From Kaistia soli DSM 19436 (lineage in GTDB: Bacteria; Pseudomonadota; Alphaproteobacteria; Rhizobiales; Kaistiaceae), in the NCBI RefSeq assembly GCF_900129325.1, contig NZ_FQUP01000003.1, forward strand, positions 620,001 through 684,000: a stretch of DNA of 64,000 bases, read 5' to 3'. Below, piece by piece: positions 35,186 to 45,054 of the stretch. Under the pieces are notes generated by a model. The model did not search any database, was not told where the DNA came from, and saw only the letters and a program-made list of their open reading frames with translations. A program made the translations under genes and the position numbers. How positions within the stretch are numbered: position 1 is the stretch's first letter; each line of letters starts with the position of its first letter.

Positions 35186-37189
35186 TCAGACAAAGCGCAT
35201 GATCTCGGCATCGACCGCAAGACTGTCGCCCGGCTTGACCTTGATGGTCTCGACGACGAGATCGCGCTCGGCACGAAGCACGTTTTCCATCTTCATCGCC
35301 TCGACGATCGCTAGCGTCTCGCCAGCCTTGACCGCCTGACCCTCGGCAACGGTGATCGCCATCACGAGCCCCGGCATCGGACAGAGCAGCGTCTTCGATG
35401 TGTCGGCGAGGCGCTTTTCCGGCATCAGGGCGTCGAGCGCGGCCACGCGGGGGCTCATGGCGCGTGCGACGACGTCTACCCCGCGATGTACCAGCCGCCA
35501 GCCGCCGCCGTTGCGCGCCACCTGAAGGGTCGCCGGCCGGCCGTTCACGCATCCGGACCAAAGTCGATCCCCCGGCGTCCAGGAAGCGGACAGGAAAACG
35601 TCTCGGCCGGTCTCCGTGGTGAAGGTCCAGTTGGAGCCGTCCTTGTCGCCCAGCGTCAACGCGATATCGGCACCGCCGATGCGGACGATCCAGTCACGAC
35701 GGGGCTTGACGGCGCCTGGGCGAAGCCGACCCGGGAGAGTGGCGAGGCGCGCAGAGGCGGCGGCTTCCATCGATGCAGCGATGGCGGCGAGGCGCTCCAG
35801 CGTTTCGAGGTTTGGCACGACGCCCGTGAAGCCGCCCGGAAATTCATCGGCAATGAAGGCAGTCGACAACGCGCCTGATTGCCAGCGGGGATGCGTCATC
35901 AGGGCCGAGAGAAACGGCACATTGTGGCGAATGCCTTCGAGCTGAAAGGCGTCGAGCGCATCGGCCATGGCGTCGATTGCCGCCTGCCGTGTCGGAGCAT
36001 GAGTGACGAGCTTCGCAATCATCGGATCGTAGTGGATCGAGATTTCCGAGCCCTCGACGACGCCGGTGTCATTGCGGATGGTGACGCCGTCGCGCGTGCC
36101 CTCGGAGGGGGGCCGGTAGCGCGTCAGCCGGCCGATCGACGGCATGAATTCGCGATAGGGATCCTCAGCATAGATACGGCTTTCGATCGCCCAGCCATCC
36201 AGCCGTACCTCATCCTGTGTGATGCGCAGCTTCTCGCCGGAGGCGACGCGGATCATCTCCTCGACAAGATCGAGCCCGGTGACCAGCTCCGTCACGGGAT
36301 GCTCGACCTGCAGACGTGTGTTCATCTCAAGGAAGAAGAAGCTGCGATCCTGCCCGGCAACGAATTCGACCGTCCCGACCGAATCATAGCCGACCGCGCG
36401 GGCGAGCGCCGCAGCCTGCTCGCCCATTGCGCGCCGCGTCGCGGCATCGAGCAGCGGCGACGGCGCTTCCTCGATGACCTTCTGATTGCGGCGCTGGATC
36501 GAGCATTCGCGCTCGCCGAGATAGACGACATTGCCGTGCCTGTCGGCGAGAAGCTGGATCTCGACATGGCGCGGATCGGTGATGAACTTCTCAATGAAGA
36601 CGCGGTCGTCTCCGAAGGAGGAACGCGCCTCCGAGGTCGCGGCACGAAAACCCTCGCGCACGGAGGCCTCGTCGCGAGCGATGCGCATGCCTTTGCCACC
36701 GCCGCCGGCCGAGGCCTTGATCATAACGGGAAAACCGATGTCGCGCGCAATGCGGGCCGCCTCCTCGTCGTCGGCGATGACGCCGAGATGACCGGGAACG
36801 GTTGAAACGCCCGCGGCCGCCGCGACGCGCTTTGATTCGATCTTGTCGCCCATGGCCGCCATCGCACGCGCGTTGGGACCGATGAAGGCGATGCCCGCAG
36901 CTTCCAGAGCCTCGGGAAAGGCCGGGCGCTCGGACAGGAAGCCATAGCCCGGATGCACCGCCTCGGCCCCGGACCGGCGCGCGGCGTCGACGATGCGGTC
37001 GATGACCAGATAAGACTGGCTAGCGGCGGCCGGCCCGATGGCGACGGCCTCGTCGGCCATCTCGACATGCAGCGCGTCGCGATCGGCTTCAGAATAGACC
37101 GCCACAGTCCGGATGCCGAGGCGGCGCGCAGTGCGGATCACACGGCAGGCAATCTCGCCACGGTTGGCGATCAGGATCTTGCCGAACAT
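35186..37189 (-). CDS. pccA: Propionyl-CoA carboxylase, biotin carboxylase/carrier subunit
   Basis: Alpha subunit of 667 residues. It starts MFGKILIANRGEIACRV, the typical biotin-carboxylase beginning, with the ATP-grasp domain at about 115-330 (KASAGGGGKGMR, EMNTRLQVEHPVTE), a BT connector region and a biotinyl domain in the last 80 residues. K633 in EAMKMEN is the biotin site. With PccB it carboxylates propionyl-CoA to methylmalonyl-CoA. The ATG at 37189 is chosen; a 35-residue upstream extension is unlike the family. pccB lies 3.5 kb away on the same strand. Confidence 0.95.
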   Translation of the reverse strand: MFGKILIANRGEIACRVIRTARRLGIRTVAVYSEADRDALHVEMADEAVAIGPAAASQSYLVIDRIVDAARRSGAEAVHPGYGFLSERPAFPEALEAAGIAFIGPNARAMAAMGDKIESKRVAAAAGVSTVPGHLGVIADDEEAARIARDIGFPVMIKASAGGGGKGMRIARDEASVREGFRAATSEARSSFGDDRVFIEKFITDPRHVEIQLLADRHGNVVYLGERECSIQRRNQKVIEEAPSPLLDAATRRAMGEQAAALARAVGYDSVGTVEFVAGQDRSFFFLEMNTRLQVEHPVTELVTGLDLVEEMIRVASGEKLRITQDEVRLDGWAIESRIYAEDPYREFMPSIGRLTRYRPPSEGTRDGVTIRNDTGVVEGSEISIHYDPMIAKLVTHAPTRQAAIDAMADALDAFQLEGIRHNVPFLSALMTHPRWQSGALSTAFIADEFPGGFTGVVPNLETLERLAAIAASMEAAASARLATLPGRLRPGAVKPRRDWIVRIGGADIALTLGDKDGSNWTFTTETGRDVFLSASWTPGDRLWSGCVNGRPATLQVARNGGGWRLVHRGVDVVARAMSPRVAALDALMPEKRLADTSKTLLCPMPGLVMAITVAEGQAVKAGETLAIVEAMKMENVLRAERDLVVETIKVKPGDSLAVDAEIMRFV

Positions 37190-37416
37190 TCCACACCCCG
37201 CATTGCCGAAGCCGTTGTCTTCCAGCTCTTCCTTCACATCTTCTAGGGCGGGCCAGCCATTGCCGCAATCCGGCGCGCCGATAGGCGCTGCCATTTCAGG
37301 GCCGTGATTGTTCTGATAAGTTGAAGCTTGGGCGCGACGGCTGGGCTGGCGTTGCGCTCCGGGCGCGCCTTGGACATTGGATGTCGGGGCGCGATTGATT
37401 TTGGAGTGTGCCGCAA

Positions 37417-38355
37417 ATGGCCCCGGTCAGCCGCATCCTGGTCGCAGCGTTCGCCATGGCGATCCTCGCTTTGCCGATGGCCGAACTTGGCTATGTTGGG
37501 GCGATGCCGATCCATCACCCTTTGCTGCCGAAGCCGGATCATGCGGGCTTCGCCTCGGTCAACGGCCTGAAGATCTGGTACGGGATCTATAATCCCAAGG
37601 GACCAGATCCGGTCATCCTGCTGCATGGTGGACTTGGCAGCTCGGTCGATTGGCGCAACCAGATTCCCGCGCTTGTCGGCAAGCACAAGGTGATCGTCGC
37701 GGACAGCCGCGGCCAAGGCCGCAGCACGCGTGCCGGGCAGCCCATCAGCTATGATCTGATGATGGGCGACGTGCTGGCATTGATGGATCATCTCAAGATC
37801 AAGAAGGCTGCCTTCGCCGGCTGGAGCGACGGCGGCATCATCGCGCTCGACATCGCGATCCATCATCCCGACCGTATCAGCAAGCTCTTCACCTATGGCG
37901 CCAATTTCAGCCCCGAGGGGCTTATTCCCGATCCGAGCGCGACGGCCATGTCCACACTGCGGATCGAGATGGCGAGCCTTGTCGACGAGCATGCCGAAAC
38001 GGTCCGCGACGTGACCGAGATGTGGAACGAGGAGCCGGACTTCACGCCGGAGCAGCTTGGCAGCATCCATATCCCGACCATGATCGCAGACGGCGCGCAC
38101 GAAGAGGCGATCAAGCCGGAACACACGCGCGAACTGGCCGAGATGATTCCCGGCGCCGAACTTGCGATCCTGCCGAATGTCGGCCATTCCGGGCTTCTCG
38201 AAGATCCGGCCGATTTCAACAAGCTGCTGGTCGGCTTTCTCGACGGCACGTCCCGCGCGCCGGCGGAGAACGCCGACCTCTCGAGCGCGCAGGCAGCGCC
38301 GACGCCATCCGTTTCCACTCGCGCAACCGAAACCACGACGGAACTTGCACCATGA
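37417..38355 (+). CDS. Alpha/beta hydrolase, probably exported
   Basis: Protein of 312 residues with an N-terminal hydrophobic segment (about 7-26) that suggests export or anchoring. The fold is complete: LLHGGLGSS for the oxyanion hole, GWSDGG with nucleophile S137, an acid in IADGAHEEAI and H257 in NVGHSG. The ATG follows GGAG by ten bases; a GTG nine bases earlier is too close to it. The last 35 residues are low-complexity. It overlaps the next gene by four bases (ATGA). Confidence 0.88.
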   Translation: MAPVSRILVAAFAMAILALPMAELGYVGAMPIHHPLLPKPDHAGFASVNGLKIWYGIYNPKGPDPVILLHGGLGSSVDWRNQIPALVGKHKVIVADSRGQGRSTRAGQPISYDLMMGDVLALMDHLKIKKAAFAGWSDGGIIALDIAIHHPDRISKLFTYGANFSPEGLIPDPSATAMSTLRIEMASLVDEHAETVRDVTEMWNEEPDFTPEQLGSIHIPTMIADGAHEEAIKPEHTRELAEMIPGAELAILPNVGHSGLLEDPADFNKLLVGFLDGTSRAPAENADLSSAQAAPTPSVSTRATETTTELAP

Positions 38356-38948
38356 AGATCCTTCTCGTCGGCGCGTCCGGCGTCCTCGGCTCGGCCATCG
38401 CGCAGGAGCTCGGCCCGCGCCATGAAATCATCCGCGCAGGCCGCAGCGGGGCGGATATCGCCGTAGACATCACCGATGCCAACGCCATTCGCGCGGCCTT
38501 CGAGAAGGTCGGTACCGTCGACGCCATCGTCTCCGCGGCCGGCAAGGTGAAATTCGCGCCGCTCGCGCAGATGTCGTCCGAGGATTATGGCGCTGGCATC
38601 GCCGACAAGCTCATGGGCCAGGTCAACCTAGTCCTGATCGGCCAGCGCTACCTGTCCGAGCGCGGCTCCTTCACCCTGACGAGCGGCGTGCTCTCGCATG
38701 ACCCGATCGTCGCGGGATCGTCGGCCTCGATGGTGAATGGCGCCATCGACAGCTTCGTCCGCGCCGCCGCGATCGAATTGATGCCCCAGCGCATCAACGC
38801 GGTCAGTCCCGGCGTACTGACCGAATCGATGGCAGGATACGGCCCGTTCTTCCGCGGCCATGAGCCCGTGCCGGCGGCCCGCGCCGCCCTTGCCTTCTCC
38901 AAGAGCGTCGAAGGCGCGCTCACCGGCCAGGTCTTCTCGGTTCTCTGA
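38352..38948 (+). CDS. Short SDR-family protein without the usual YxxxK
   Basis: Protein of 198 residues with the NAD(P)-binding GASGVLGSAIA motif, a short SAAGK in place of NNAG, and LTSGVL with the serine strand. Where SDRs have YxxxK it reads SMVNGAIDSF, so the catalytic tyrosine and lysine are missing, as in a known short subgroup. It keeps a VSPG segment. Coupled by ATGA to the hydrolase gene and followed after eight bases by folP. Cofactor-binding is likely; catalysis is uncertain. Confidence 0.85.
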   Translation: MKILLVGASGVLGSAIAQELGPRHEIIRAGRSGADIAVDITDANAIRAAFEKVGTVDAIVSAAGKVKFAPLAQMSSEDYGAGIADKLMGQVNLVLIGQRYLSERGSFTLTSGVLSHDPIVAGSSASMVNGAIDSFVRAAAIELMPQRINAVSPGVLTESMAGYGPFFRGHEPVPAARAALAFSKSVEGALTGQVFSVL

Positions 38949-38956
38949 CAATCACG

Positions 38957-39829
38957 ATGGCTGGACAATCTGCGGTCTGCCTCGATCGCCTCGATCGGCG
39001 GGCGAGCGGCCGAACGCTGATCATGGGCGTCGTCAACGTGACGCCGGACAGCTTCTCCGACGGAGGCGACCACTTCGCGCTCGCGGCCGCCATCGCCGGC
39101 GGTAGACGACTCGCCTCGGAAGGCGCCGACATCCTCGACATCGGCGGCGAATCGACTCGCCCCGGGGCGACGCCCGTCGACGAGGCGACCGAACGCGCGC
39201 GCGTGCTTCCCGTGATCGAGGCGCTCGCTGGCAATGGCCCCTTGCTATCGATCGACACCTACAAGGCGAGCGTTGCGGACGCCGCCGTGCTCGCTGGCGT
39301 TCGGATCGTCAATGACGTTACCGGCCTCCGCCGCGATCCTGCTATCGCCAATGTCGCGGCAGCGCATGACGCCGCACTCGTCATCGGGCATTGGGAGCCG
39401 GACACGCGCCATGAGGCCTCTGCCCTGCTCGACGCGATATTGCGCTTCTTCGATGCATCGATCCGGATGGCGCGGGCCGCCGGTGTCGCCGACAGGCGGA
39501 TGATTCTCGATCCGGGCATCGGCTTCGGGAAGAATACGACCGAGGAAAACGTCGCCGTTCTCGCCGGGCTGGACCGGCTGGTGGCGCTCGGCTATCCCGT
39601 GCTGGCCGGTGCGTCGCGCAAGCGCTTCATCGGCGCCTTGACGGGGCGCCAGCCCAAGGAACGGCTGGCGGGGTCGCTCGCCGCTCATATCCTCGCGGCA
39701 ACGCGCGGCGCCTCGATCATTCGCGCGCATGACGTCGCGGCGCATCGCGAGGGGCTGGCGGTTGCCGACGCAATCCTCGCGGCGGACACCCCGAAGACGA
39801 CCGGAGAACCATGGCCGACCGCATCCTGA
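38957..39829 (+). CDS. folP: Dihydropteroate synthase
   Basis: Enzyme of 290 residues joining p-aminobenzoate to the pterin pyrophosphate, the sulfonamide target. Loops are all visible: MGVVNVTPDSFSDGG, DIGGESTRPGA, IDTYK, NDVTG, LDPGIGFGK and GASRKRFIG. It overlaps folB by 19 bases and is the first of three consecutive folate genes. Confidence 0.96.
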   Translation: MAGQSAVCLDRLDRRASGRTLIMGVVNVTPDSFSDGGDHFALAAAIAGGRRLASEGADILDIGGESTRPGATPVDEATERARVLPVIEALAGNGPLLSIDTYKASVADAAVLAGVRIVNDVTGLRRDPAIANVAAAHDAALVIGHWEPDTRHEASALLDAILRFFDASIRMARAAGVADRRMILDPGIGFGKNTTEENVAVLAGLDRLVALGYPVLAGASRKRFIGALTGRQPKERLAGSLAAHILAATRGASIIRAHDVAAHREGLAVADAILAADTPKTTGEPWPTAS

Positions 39830-40182
39830 TCAGCGACCTGCGCTATTTCGCCTTCCACGGACTGCTGCCCGAGGAGACGACTCTCGGCCAGCGCTTTCGC
39901 ATCGACCTAGCTTGCGAGCTCGATCTTTCTGAAGCGGGCACGACCGACGACATGACGAAGTCGGTGCATTACGGGCACCTGATCGCGACCGTCGAGCGGG
40001 TCGCCACCACGCGCCGCTTCAAGCTGATCGAGGCGCTGGCCGAGGCGATCGCGACCGAGCTCTTCGCCGATTTTGCACGGATCGAGGCGGTTTCTGTCAC
40101 CGTCACCAAGCCGGAAGCCCCGGTCCCCTCGGCGACCGGCGTCGTCGCTGTGTCGATCGAGCGGAGGCGGTCCCGTGCCTGA
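39811..40182 (+). CDS. folB: Dihydroneopterin aldolase
   Basis: Protein of 123 residues that cleaves dihydroneopterin to hydroxymethyl-dihydropterin. It shows ILISDLRYFAFHGLLPEE with the family histidine and glutamate, VHYGHLIATVE in the middle and V-VTKPEAPVP near the end. It overlaps folP by 19 bases and folK by eight, implying coupled translation in pathway order folP-folB-folK. Confidence 0.94.
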   Translation: MADRILISDLRYFAFHGLLPEETTLGQRFRIDLACELDLSEAGTTDDMTKSVHYGHLIATVERVATTRRFKLIEALAEAIATELFADFARIEAVSVTVTKPEAPVPSATGVVAVSIERRRSRA

Positions 40183-40672
40183 GGCGTTTCTTGGGCTCGG
40201 CAGTAATCTCGGCGACCGGCATGCGCTTCTGCAAGCCGCAGTCGACGCGCTGGCGGCAGCAGACGGCGTCATCGTCCGTGCCGCCTCGCCGATCTACGAG
40301 ACGCCGCCCTGGGGTCCGGTGCCGCAGGGGCCTTATCTCAACGCCTGTGTCGCGGTGGAAACCAGCCTGCCGGCGCGTGCGCTGCTCGATCTCGGCCTTT
40401 CCATCGAGCGCGAACATGGTCGCGAACGCGCCGTCAGGTGGGGGCCGCGCACGCTCGATATCGATCTTCTCGCCTATGGCGCGGCAGCGATCGACGAGCC
40501 GGGACTGGTGGTGCCACATCCGCGAATGACTGAGCGAGCCTTCGTTCTGGTACCGCTCGCCGATATTGCGCCCGAGCTTGCCTTCGCGGGCAAACCCATC
40601 GGCGCCTGGCTCGGCCTGCTCGACACAAGCACAATCGTCCCCCGCCACGATCTGCCGCCGTTGGTTGCGTGA
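40175..40672 (+). CDS. folK: Hydroxymethyl-dihydropterin pyrophosphokinase (GTG start)
   Basis: Enzyme of 165 residues that activates the pterin with ATP. The family pattern is clear: FLGLGSNLGDR, SPIYETPPWG, PYLNACVAVET and RWGPRTLDIDLL with the metal-binding aspartates. There is no ATG at the homologous start; the GTG at 40175 follows GGAGG by seven bases and gives the usual N-terminus. Confidence 0.94.
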   Translation: MPEAFLGLGSNLGDRHALLQAAVDALAAADGVIVRAASPIYETPPWGPVPQGPYLNACVAVETSLPARALLDLGLSIEREHGRERAVRWGPRTLDIDLLAYGAAAIDEPGLVVPHPRMTERAFVLVPLADIAPELAFAGKPIGAWLGLLDTSTIVPRHDLPPLVA

Positions 40673-40714
40673 CGCTGCGACACGCTCCCGAAAAATGCCT
40701 GTTAAATCAATTAA

Positions 40715-42247
40715 CTACAACGGAATGTTGTCGTGCTTCTTCCAGGGGTTCTCGAGGCTTTTGCCGCGCAGCAGGCGGAGCGCCGCCGCGATGCGGCGGC
40801 GGGTCGAGTGCGGCATGATCACCTCATCGATATAGCCACGCTCGGCCGCGACGAAGGGTGACAGGAAGCGATCCTCGTATTCCCTGGTCCGAGCAGCCAG
40901 CGCATCGGCATCGCCGTTCGTCGCGCGGAAGATGATCTCGACGGCGCCCTTCGCGCCCATCACCGCAATCTGCGCCGACGGCCACGCGTAATTGATGTCG
41001 CCGCGCAGGTGTTTCGAGGCCATGACGTCATAGGCTCCGCCATAGGCCTTGCGCGTGATGACCGTGATCTTCGGGACGGTCGCCTCGCCATAGGCGAAGA
41101 GCAGCTTGGCGCCATGCTTGATCAGGCCGCCATATTCCTGAGCCGTACCCGGCAGGAAGCCCGGCACGTCGACGAAGGTGACGAGGGGGATTGAGAAAGC
41201 GTCGCAGAAGCGTACGAAGCGTGCGGCCTTGCGCGACGCATCGCTATCGAGAACGCCGGCCAGGACCATCGGCTGGTTGGCGACGAAGCCCACCGTGCGC
41301 CCCTCGATACGGCCGAGCCCGGTCACGATATTCTTCGCGAACGCCGCCTGAATCTCGAAGAAGTCGGCCTCGTCGACGACCTTCAGAATCAATTCCTTGA
41401 TGTCGTAGGGCTTGTTCGCGTTGTCGGGCACGAGCGTGTCGAGCGACATCTCGATGCGGTCGGCCGGATCGTCGGTCTCGATCTCGGGAAGCGGCGCCCG
41501 GTTGTTCATCGGCAGGAGATCGACGAGCCGGCGCATCGCGACAAGCGCTTCGACATCGTTGTCATAGGCGCCGTCGGCGATCGAGGAGCGCGTCGTATGC
41601 ACGCTCGCCCCGCCGAGTTCCTCGGCCGTTACGGTCTCGTTGGTGACCGTCTTCACCACGTCGGGGCCGGTGACGAACATGTAGCTCGAATGGCGGACCA
41701 TGAAGATGAAGTCGGTCATCGCCGGCGAATAGACGTCGCCGCCGGCGCAGGGGCCCATGATGACCGAGATCTGCGGGATGACGCCGGAAGCCAGCACGTT
41801 GCGCTGGAACACCTCGCCATAGCCGCCGAGCGCCGCGACTCCCTCCTGGATGCGCGCCCCGCCGGCATCGAACAGCCCGATGATCGGCGCGCCGTTCTTC
41901 AGCGCCATGTCCTGAAGCTTGGTGATCTTTTCGGCATGCGCCTCCGACAGCGAACCGCCGAAGACCGTGAAATCCTTGGCGAACACGAAGATCGGGCGAC
42001 CGTTGACCGTTCCCCAGCCGGTGACGACGCCGTCGCCGGCGATCTTGGTCTTTTCCATGCCGAAATCGATCGCCCGGTGCTGGACGAACATGCCGAATTC
42101 CTCGAAGGAGCCTTCGTCGAGCAGGATTTCGATGCGCTCGCGTGCCGTCAGCTTCGACTTCGCATGCTGCGCGGCAATCCGCTTCTCGCCGCCGCCAAGC
42201 CGGGCGCCCGCCCGCCGTGCCTCCAGCTCTTCCAGGATATGCTTCAC
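40715..42247 (-). CDS. pccB: Propionyl-CoA carboxylase, carboxyltransferase subunit (GTG start)
   Basis: Beta subunit of 510 residues with two crotonase-like halves: [20 protein letters not shown] at the start, [21 protein letters not shown] for the first oxyanion hole and [10 protein letters not shown] with [14 protein letters not shown] in the second half. I chose the GTG at 42247 (family-like beginning, GGAGG five bases before) over the GTG at 42259. It works with PccA. pccA and pccB are both on the minus strand but not contiguous. Confidence 0.94.
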   Translation of the reverse strand: MKHILEELEARRAGARLGGGEKRIAAQHAKSKLTARERIEILLDEGSFEEFGMFVQHRAIDFGMEKTKIAGDGVVTGWGTVNGRPIFVFAKDFTVFGGSLSEAHAEKITKLQDMALKNGAPIIGLFDAGGARIQEGVAALGGYGEVFQRNVLASGVIPQISVIMGPCAGGDVYSPAMTDFIFMVRHSSYMFVTGPDVVKTVTNETVTAEELGGASVHTTRSSIADGAYDNDVEALVAMRRLVDLLPMNNRAPLPEIETDDPADRIEMSLDTLVPDNANKPYDIKELILKVVDEADFFEIQAAFAKNIVTGLGRIEGRTVGFVANQPMVLAGVLDSDASRKAARFVRFCDAFSIPLVTFVDVPGFLPGTAQEYGGLIKHGAKLLFAYGEATVPKITVITRKAYGGAYDVMASKHLRGDINYAWPSAQIAVMGAKGAVEIIFRATNGDADALAARTREYEDRFLSPFVAAERGYIDEVIMPHSTRRRIAAALRLLRGKSLENPWKKHDNIPL

Positions 42248-42425
42248 CGCATCCTCCACACTACTCGCGCTTCGAGACTTATCGCGCCGAACGCCGATGC
42301 GGAAGCCGGATCACGAAGGGGAAAACCCAGGCGGGAAACACGGAGGTCGGCTGCATCCTCCGCGATACGCCGCTATCCTCGCGAAAGGCGGCGATCCTGC
42401 CGCCTGTCACATGGGCAGGAAGTTC

Positions 42426-42833
42426 ATGAAACCCTGGTTGATTTCGCGCGGCGCCATCGCGCTGATGGCACTCGTCGGCGGCGCGGGCCTTGCTTCGGCT
42501 GACCCGCTCGCCGGCATCTGGAATGGCCAATTCCAGCAGGTCGGCGAGGCCGGAACCTATCGCGTAACGCTCGATGCGTCCGGCGACGGCATCAAGGTCG
42601 ACTATGCCGACCAATCCTGCGGTGGCACGCTCGAACCGGTCGGCGAGAAGGGCAATAGCAGCTTCTATATCGAGACGATCACCCGTGGCGGCATCGATCC
42701 TGCCACCGGCCATGGCTGCATCGGCGGCAATGTCACGCTGATCAAGGTTGGCGACACTTTCGTCTGGGGCTGGGTTGGCGAGCACAAGGGCAAGCCACTG
42801 GTGGCCTCGGCAACCCTTGAAAAGGCGAAATAG
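42426..42833 (+). CDS. Exported hypothetical protein
   Basis: Protein of 135 residues with a clear signal peptide (MKPWLISRGAIALMALVGG, cut after LASA near residue 25). The mature 110 residues read as a small beta-rich domain: LAGIWNGQFQQ, then YRVTLDASGDGIKVDY and TFVWGWVGEHKGK, with two cysteines near 61 and 99. No named family is recognised. It is divergent from pccB and convergent with the ATP12 gene. Confidence 0.72.
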   Translation: MKPWLISRGAIALMALVGGAGLASADPLAGIWNGQFQQVGEAGTYRVTLDASGDGIKVDYADQSCGGTLEPVGEKGNSSFYIETITRGGIDPATGHGCIGGNVTLIKVGDTFVWGWVGEHKGKPLVASATLEKAK

Positions 42834-42860
42834 AGCCCGGCCCCTTATCCGCCTCCGATC

Positions 42861-43634
42861 TCAATCCCGTCCGAGCACCAGGGCGGCGGCCTGAAACTCG
42901 CGCCAGCGTGCCTCTCGACGCGCTGTCGCCTCGTCGTCCTCGCCCCACAGGCTGATCTCATAGTCCTCGTCGACATGGGCCGCTGCCCAGGCCTCGGCCG
43001 CGGTCAGGCGGCCGTGCAGCACGGCAAGCGTCAGGATGGCCGAACCAGTCAGCGTGTTGATGGTGCTGAGCGCGGCAAGCTCCAGGGCGTCGGGCGCGCC
43101 CAGCGCCTTGTCGACAGCCTCGATGGTCTCCGGAAACTGCGCGACATGGACGATGCCCTCGGCGAGCAGGAAGCGCGCGCCGAAGCGCTCATGCATCCAG
43201 TCGATCAACGGGTTCCAGGCGTCGTCCTGGAGCGCGACCAGCCGCTCTGGCGTGCCGGCGCGATAACAGAGAAGATCGGTGCCGGCGTAGTTCAGGATTT
43301 CCGCCCGGACCGCATCGGCATTCTGCGCGACGCCGTCGATCGCGGAGTTGGCCAGTCGCGTCACCGGCATGGTGGCGGGATCGATGACCGTGCCCTGAGC
43401 TGCCCATTCGGCGACGATCGCGGCGGCCACGCGTTGCTCGGCGACGGCCAACACCGCCTTGGCAGGCGTCTTCACCGGCCGCCCGTCGAGCTGGATCAGA
43501 TAGGCACCATCAGCGCCACGCTCGTGTGCAGCGGCCTTATAGAACCGCTTAGGCAGCGCGCGGCCGCTCTCCGCTGATCGCATCGGGTCGCGCGGCTCGT
43601 GGCCCTCCGGGCCGATATCGAACGGATTGCTCAT
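42861..43634 (-). CDS. ATP12-family F1-ATPase assembly chaperone
   Basis: Protein of 257 residues homologous to mitochondrial ATP12, which escorts the F1 alpha subunit before assembly. Characteristic stretches are KRFYKAAA, LDGRPVKTPAKA, EWAAQGTVIDPATMPVTRL, YAGTDLLCYRA and WDE-like ALQDDAWNPLIDW. No membrane segment. It overlaps the upstream pseudouridine synthase gene by four bases. The ATP synthase operon is not in the window. Confidence 0.92.
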   Translation of the reverse strand: MSNPFDIGPEGHEPRDPMRSAESGRALPKRFYKAAAHERGADGAYLIQLDGRPVKTPAKAVLAVAEQRVAAAIVAEWAAQGTVIDPATMPVTRLANSAIDGVAQNADAVRAEILNYAGTDLLCYRAGTPERLVALQDDAWNPLIDWMHERFGARFLLAEGIVHVAQFPETIEAVDKALGAPDALELAALSTINTLTGSAILTLAVLHGRLTAAEAWAAAHVDEDYEISLWGEDDEATARREARWREFQAAALVLGRD

Positions 43635-44632
43635 TCTTCGTCCGGCTCCGCCTCCCCGCCGAGATCGGTATCGAACCCAAGCAGGTTCCAGCTCTGCACC
43701 ATATGCGGCGGCAAGGGCGCGGTGACATCGAGCGTGCCGCCCGCCGGATGCGGGATCACGATGCGGCGCGCATGCAGATGCAGCTTGTTCTGCAGGCCGC
43801 CCGGGAACGACCAGTTGGTGTCAGCCTCGAAATATTTGGGGTCGCCGATGATGGGATGGCCGATATGGGCAGCGTGCGCACGAAGCTGATGCGTGCGGCC
43901 GGTGACCGGGCGCATCGTCAGCCAAGCCAGCGCCGGGCCGGCATTGTCGACCACCGAATAGAGCGAGACGGCGTGGCTGGCGTCGTCGTCGCCATGGCGT
44001 GCCACCTTCATCTTCTCGCCGGTCGGTCCGCCATCCTTGGCGAGCCATGTCGAGACACGCCCCTGCGGCGGGCGCGGCACGCCCTTCACCAGCGCCCAGT
44101 AGATCTTGCGCGTCGCGCGCGCCCGGAAGCTGCCGGCAAGCTTCGAGGCGGCGAGACGGGTACGGGCAACGACCAAGACGCCGGTCGTCTCGCGGTCGAG
44201 GCGGTGGACGAGGCGCGGCTTCTGGCCCTTGGTATCGCGCAAAGCCTCGAGCATCGCGTCGACATGGGTCGAGAGGCCGGAACCGCCCTGCACGGCGAGA
44301 CCTTGCGGCTTGTTGAAGACGAAGACGTGATCGTCTTCATAGAGGCACATGGCCATGAGTTCGTCGGCGGCGCTGCCGCGCGCGCCGGCAGGCCGGGCGA
44401 CATGCGGGCTGCCGCCGGCGTCATCGACGCCCAGCGGCGGGATGCGGATGGTCTGGCCGGGATGGACGCGGTCATTGGTCTTGGCGCGGCCGCCATCGAC
44501 GCGCACCTGGCCGGAGCGCAGCAGCTTCTGCAGATGGCCGAATGAAAGGCCGGGATAGTGATCCTTGAACCAGCGATCGAGGCGCATGTCGGCCTCGTCT
44601 GGTGCCACTGTCTTGGTGACGACGGTCGCCAT
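43631..44632 (-). CDS. RluC/RluD-type 23S rRNA pseudouridine synthase
   Basis: Protein of 333 residues. An S4 RNA-binding domain at about 15-70 (MRLDRWFKDHYPGLSFGHLQ) is followed by the catalytic domain with HRLDRETTGVLVV, whose aspartate attacks the uridine, and GRTHQLRAH. Closest in form to RluC, which modifies 23S rRNA. Exact target sites cannot be assigned. It is the first gene of the unit with ATP12. Confidence 0.92.
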   Translation of the reverse strand: MATVVTKTVAPDEADMRLDRWFKDHYPGLSFGHLQKLLRSGQVRVDGGRAKTNDRVHPGQTIRIPPLGVDDAGGSPHVARPAGARGSAADELMAMCLYEDDHVFVFNKPQGLAVQGGSGLSTHVDAMLEALRDTKGQKPRLVHRLDRETTGVLVVARTRLAASKLAGSFRARATRKIYWALVKGVPRPPQGRVSTWLAKDGGPTGEKMKVARHGDDDASHAVSLYSVVDNAGPALAWLTMRPVTGRTHQLRAHAAHIGHPIIGDPKYFEADTNWSFPGGLQNKLHLHARRIVIPHPAGGTLDVTAPLPPHMVQSWNLLGFDTDLGGEAEPDEE

Positions 44633-44667
44633 GATCGGGGATGTCCTTCTTCTGAAGGCGCCTCATA

Positions 44668-45054
44668 TCATCCGGCAAGCCCTCTGACGAGCGCAAGCCC
44701 GCCGGCAAGACCGGCAAGGCCGAGCACGAGCGAACCGCCGACATAGAGGACTGCCGCCATCGGGGCGCCACGCTCCCATAGATAGATGGCGTCGAGGGAG
44801 AAAGTGGAAAAGGTGGTGAAGCCGCCGAGCACGCCGGTCGTCAGGAAAATCCGCAGTTCCTGCGTGCCGGCCGGCCCCGGCCTCAGGACAAACCAGGCCG
44901 CGATGACGCCCATCAGGAACGAGCCGAGGATATTGATGGCCATGGTCGCCCACGGAAAATCGAAACTGAACAAGCGGGTCGCCTGAACACCGATCGCATA
45001 GCGAATGACGCCGCCGATACCGGCGCCGATAAAGACAAGGGCTGCGAGAAGCAT
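44668..45054 (-). CDS. crcB: Fluoride exporter CrcB/Fluc
   Basis: Small membrane protein of 128 residues with four transmembrane segments, forming a dual-topology dimeric fluoride channel. Diagnostic features are GAGIGGVIRYAIG, NILGSFLMG with the channel asparagine, and TTGVLGGFTTFSTFS. I chose the ATG at 45054. No fluoride riboswitch was recognised upstream. It lies 35 bases after the pseudouridine synthase start in reverse order, that is, upstream gene of that strand. Confidence 0.94.
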   Translation of the reverse strand: MLLAALVFIGAGIGGVIRYAIGVQATRLFSFDFPWATMAINILGSFLMGVIAAWFVLRPGPAGTQELRIFLTTGVLGGFTTFSTFSLDAIYLWERGAPMAAVLYVGGSLVLGLAGLAGGLALVRGLAG

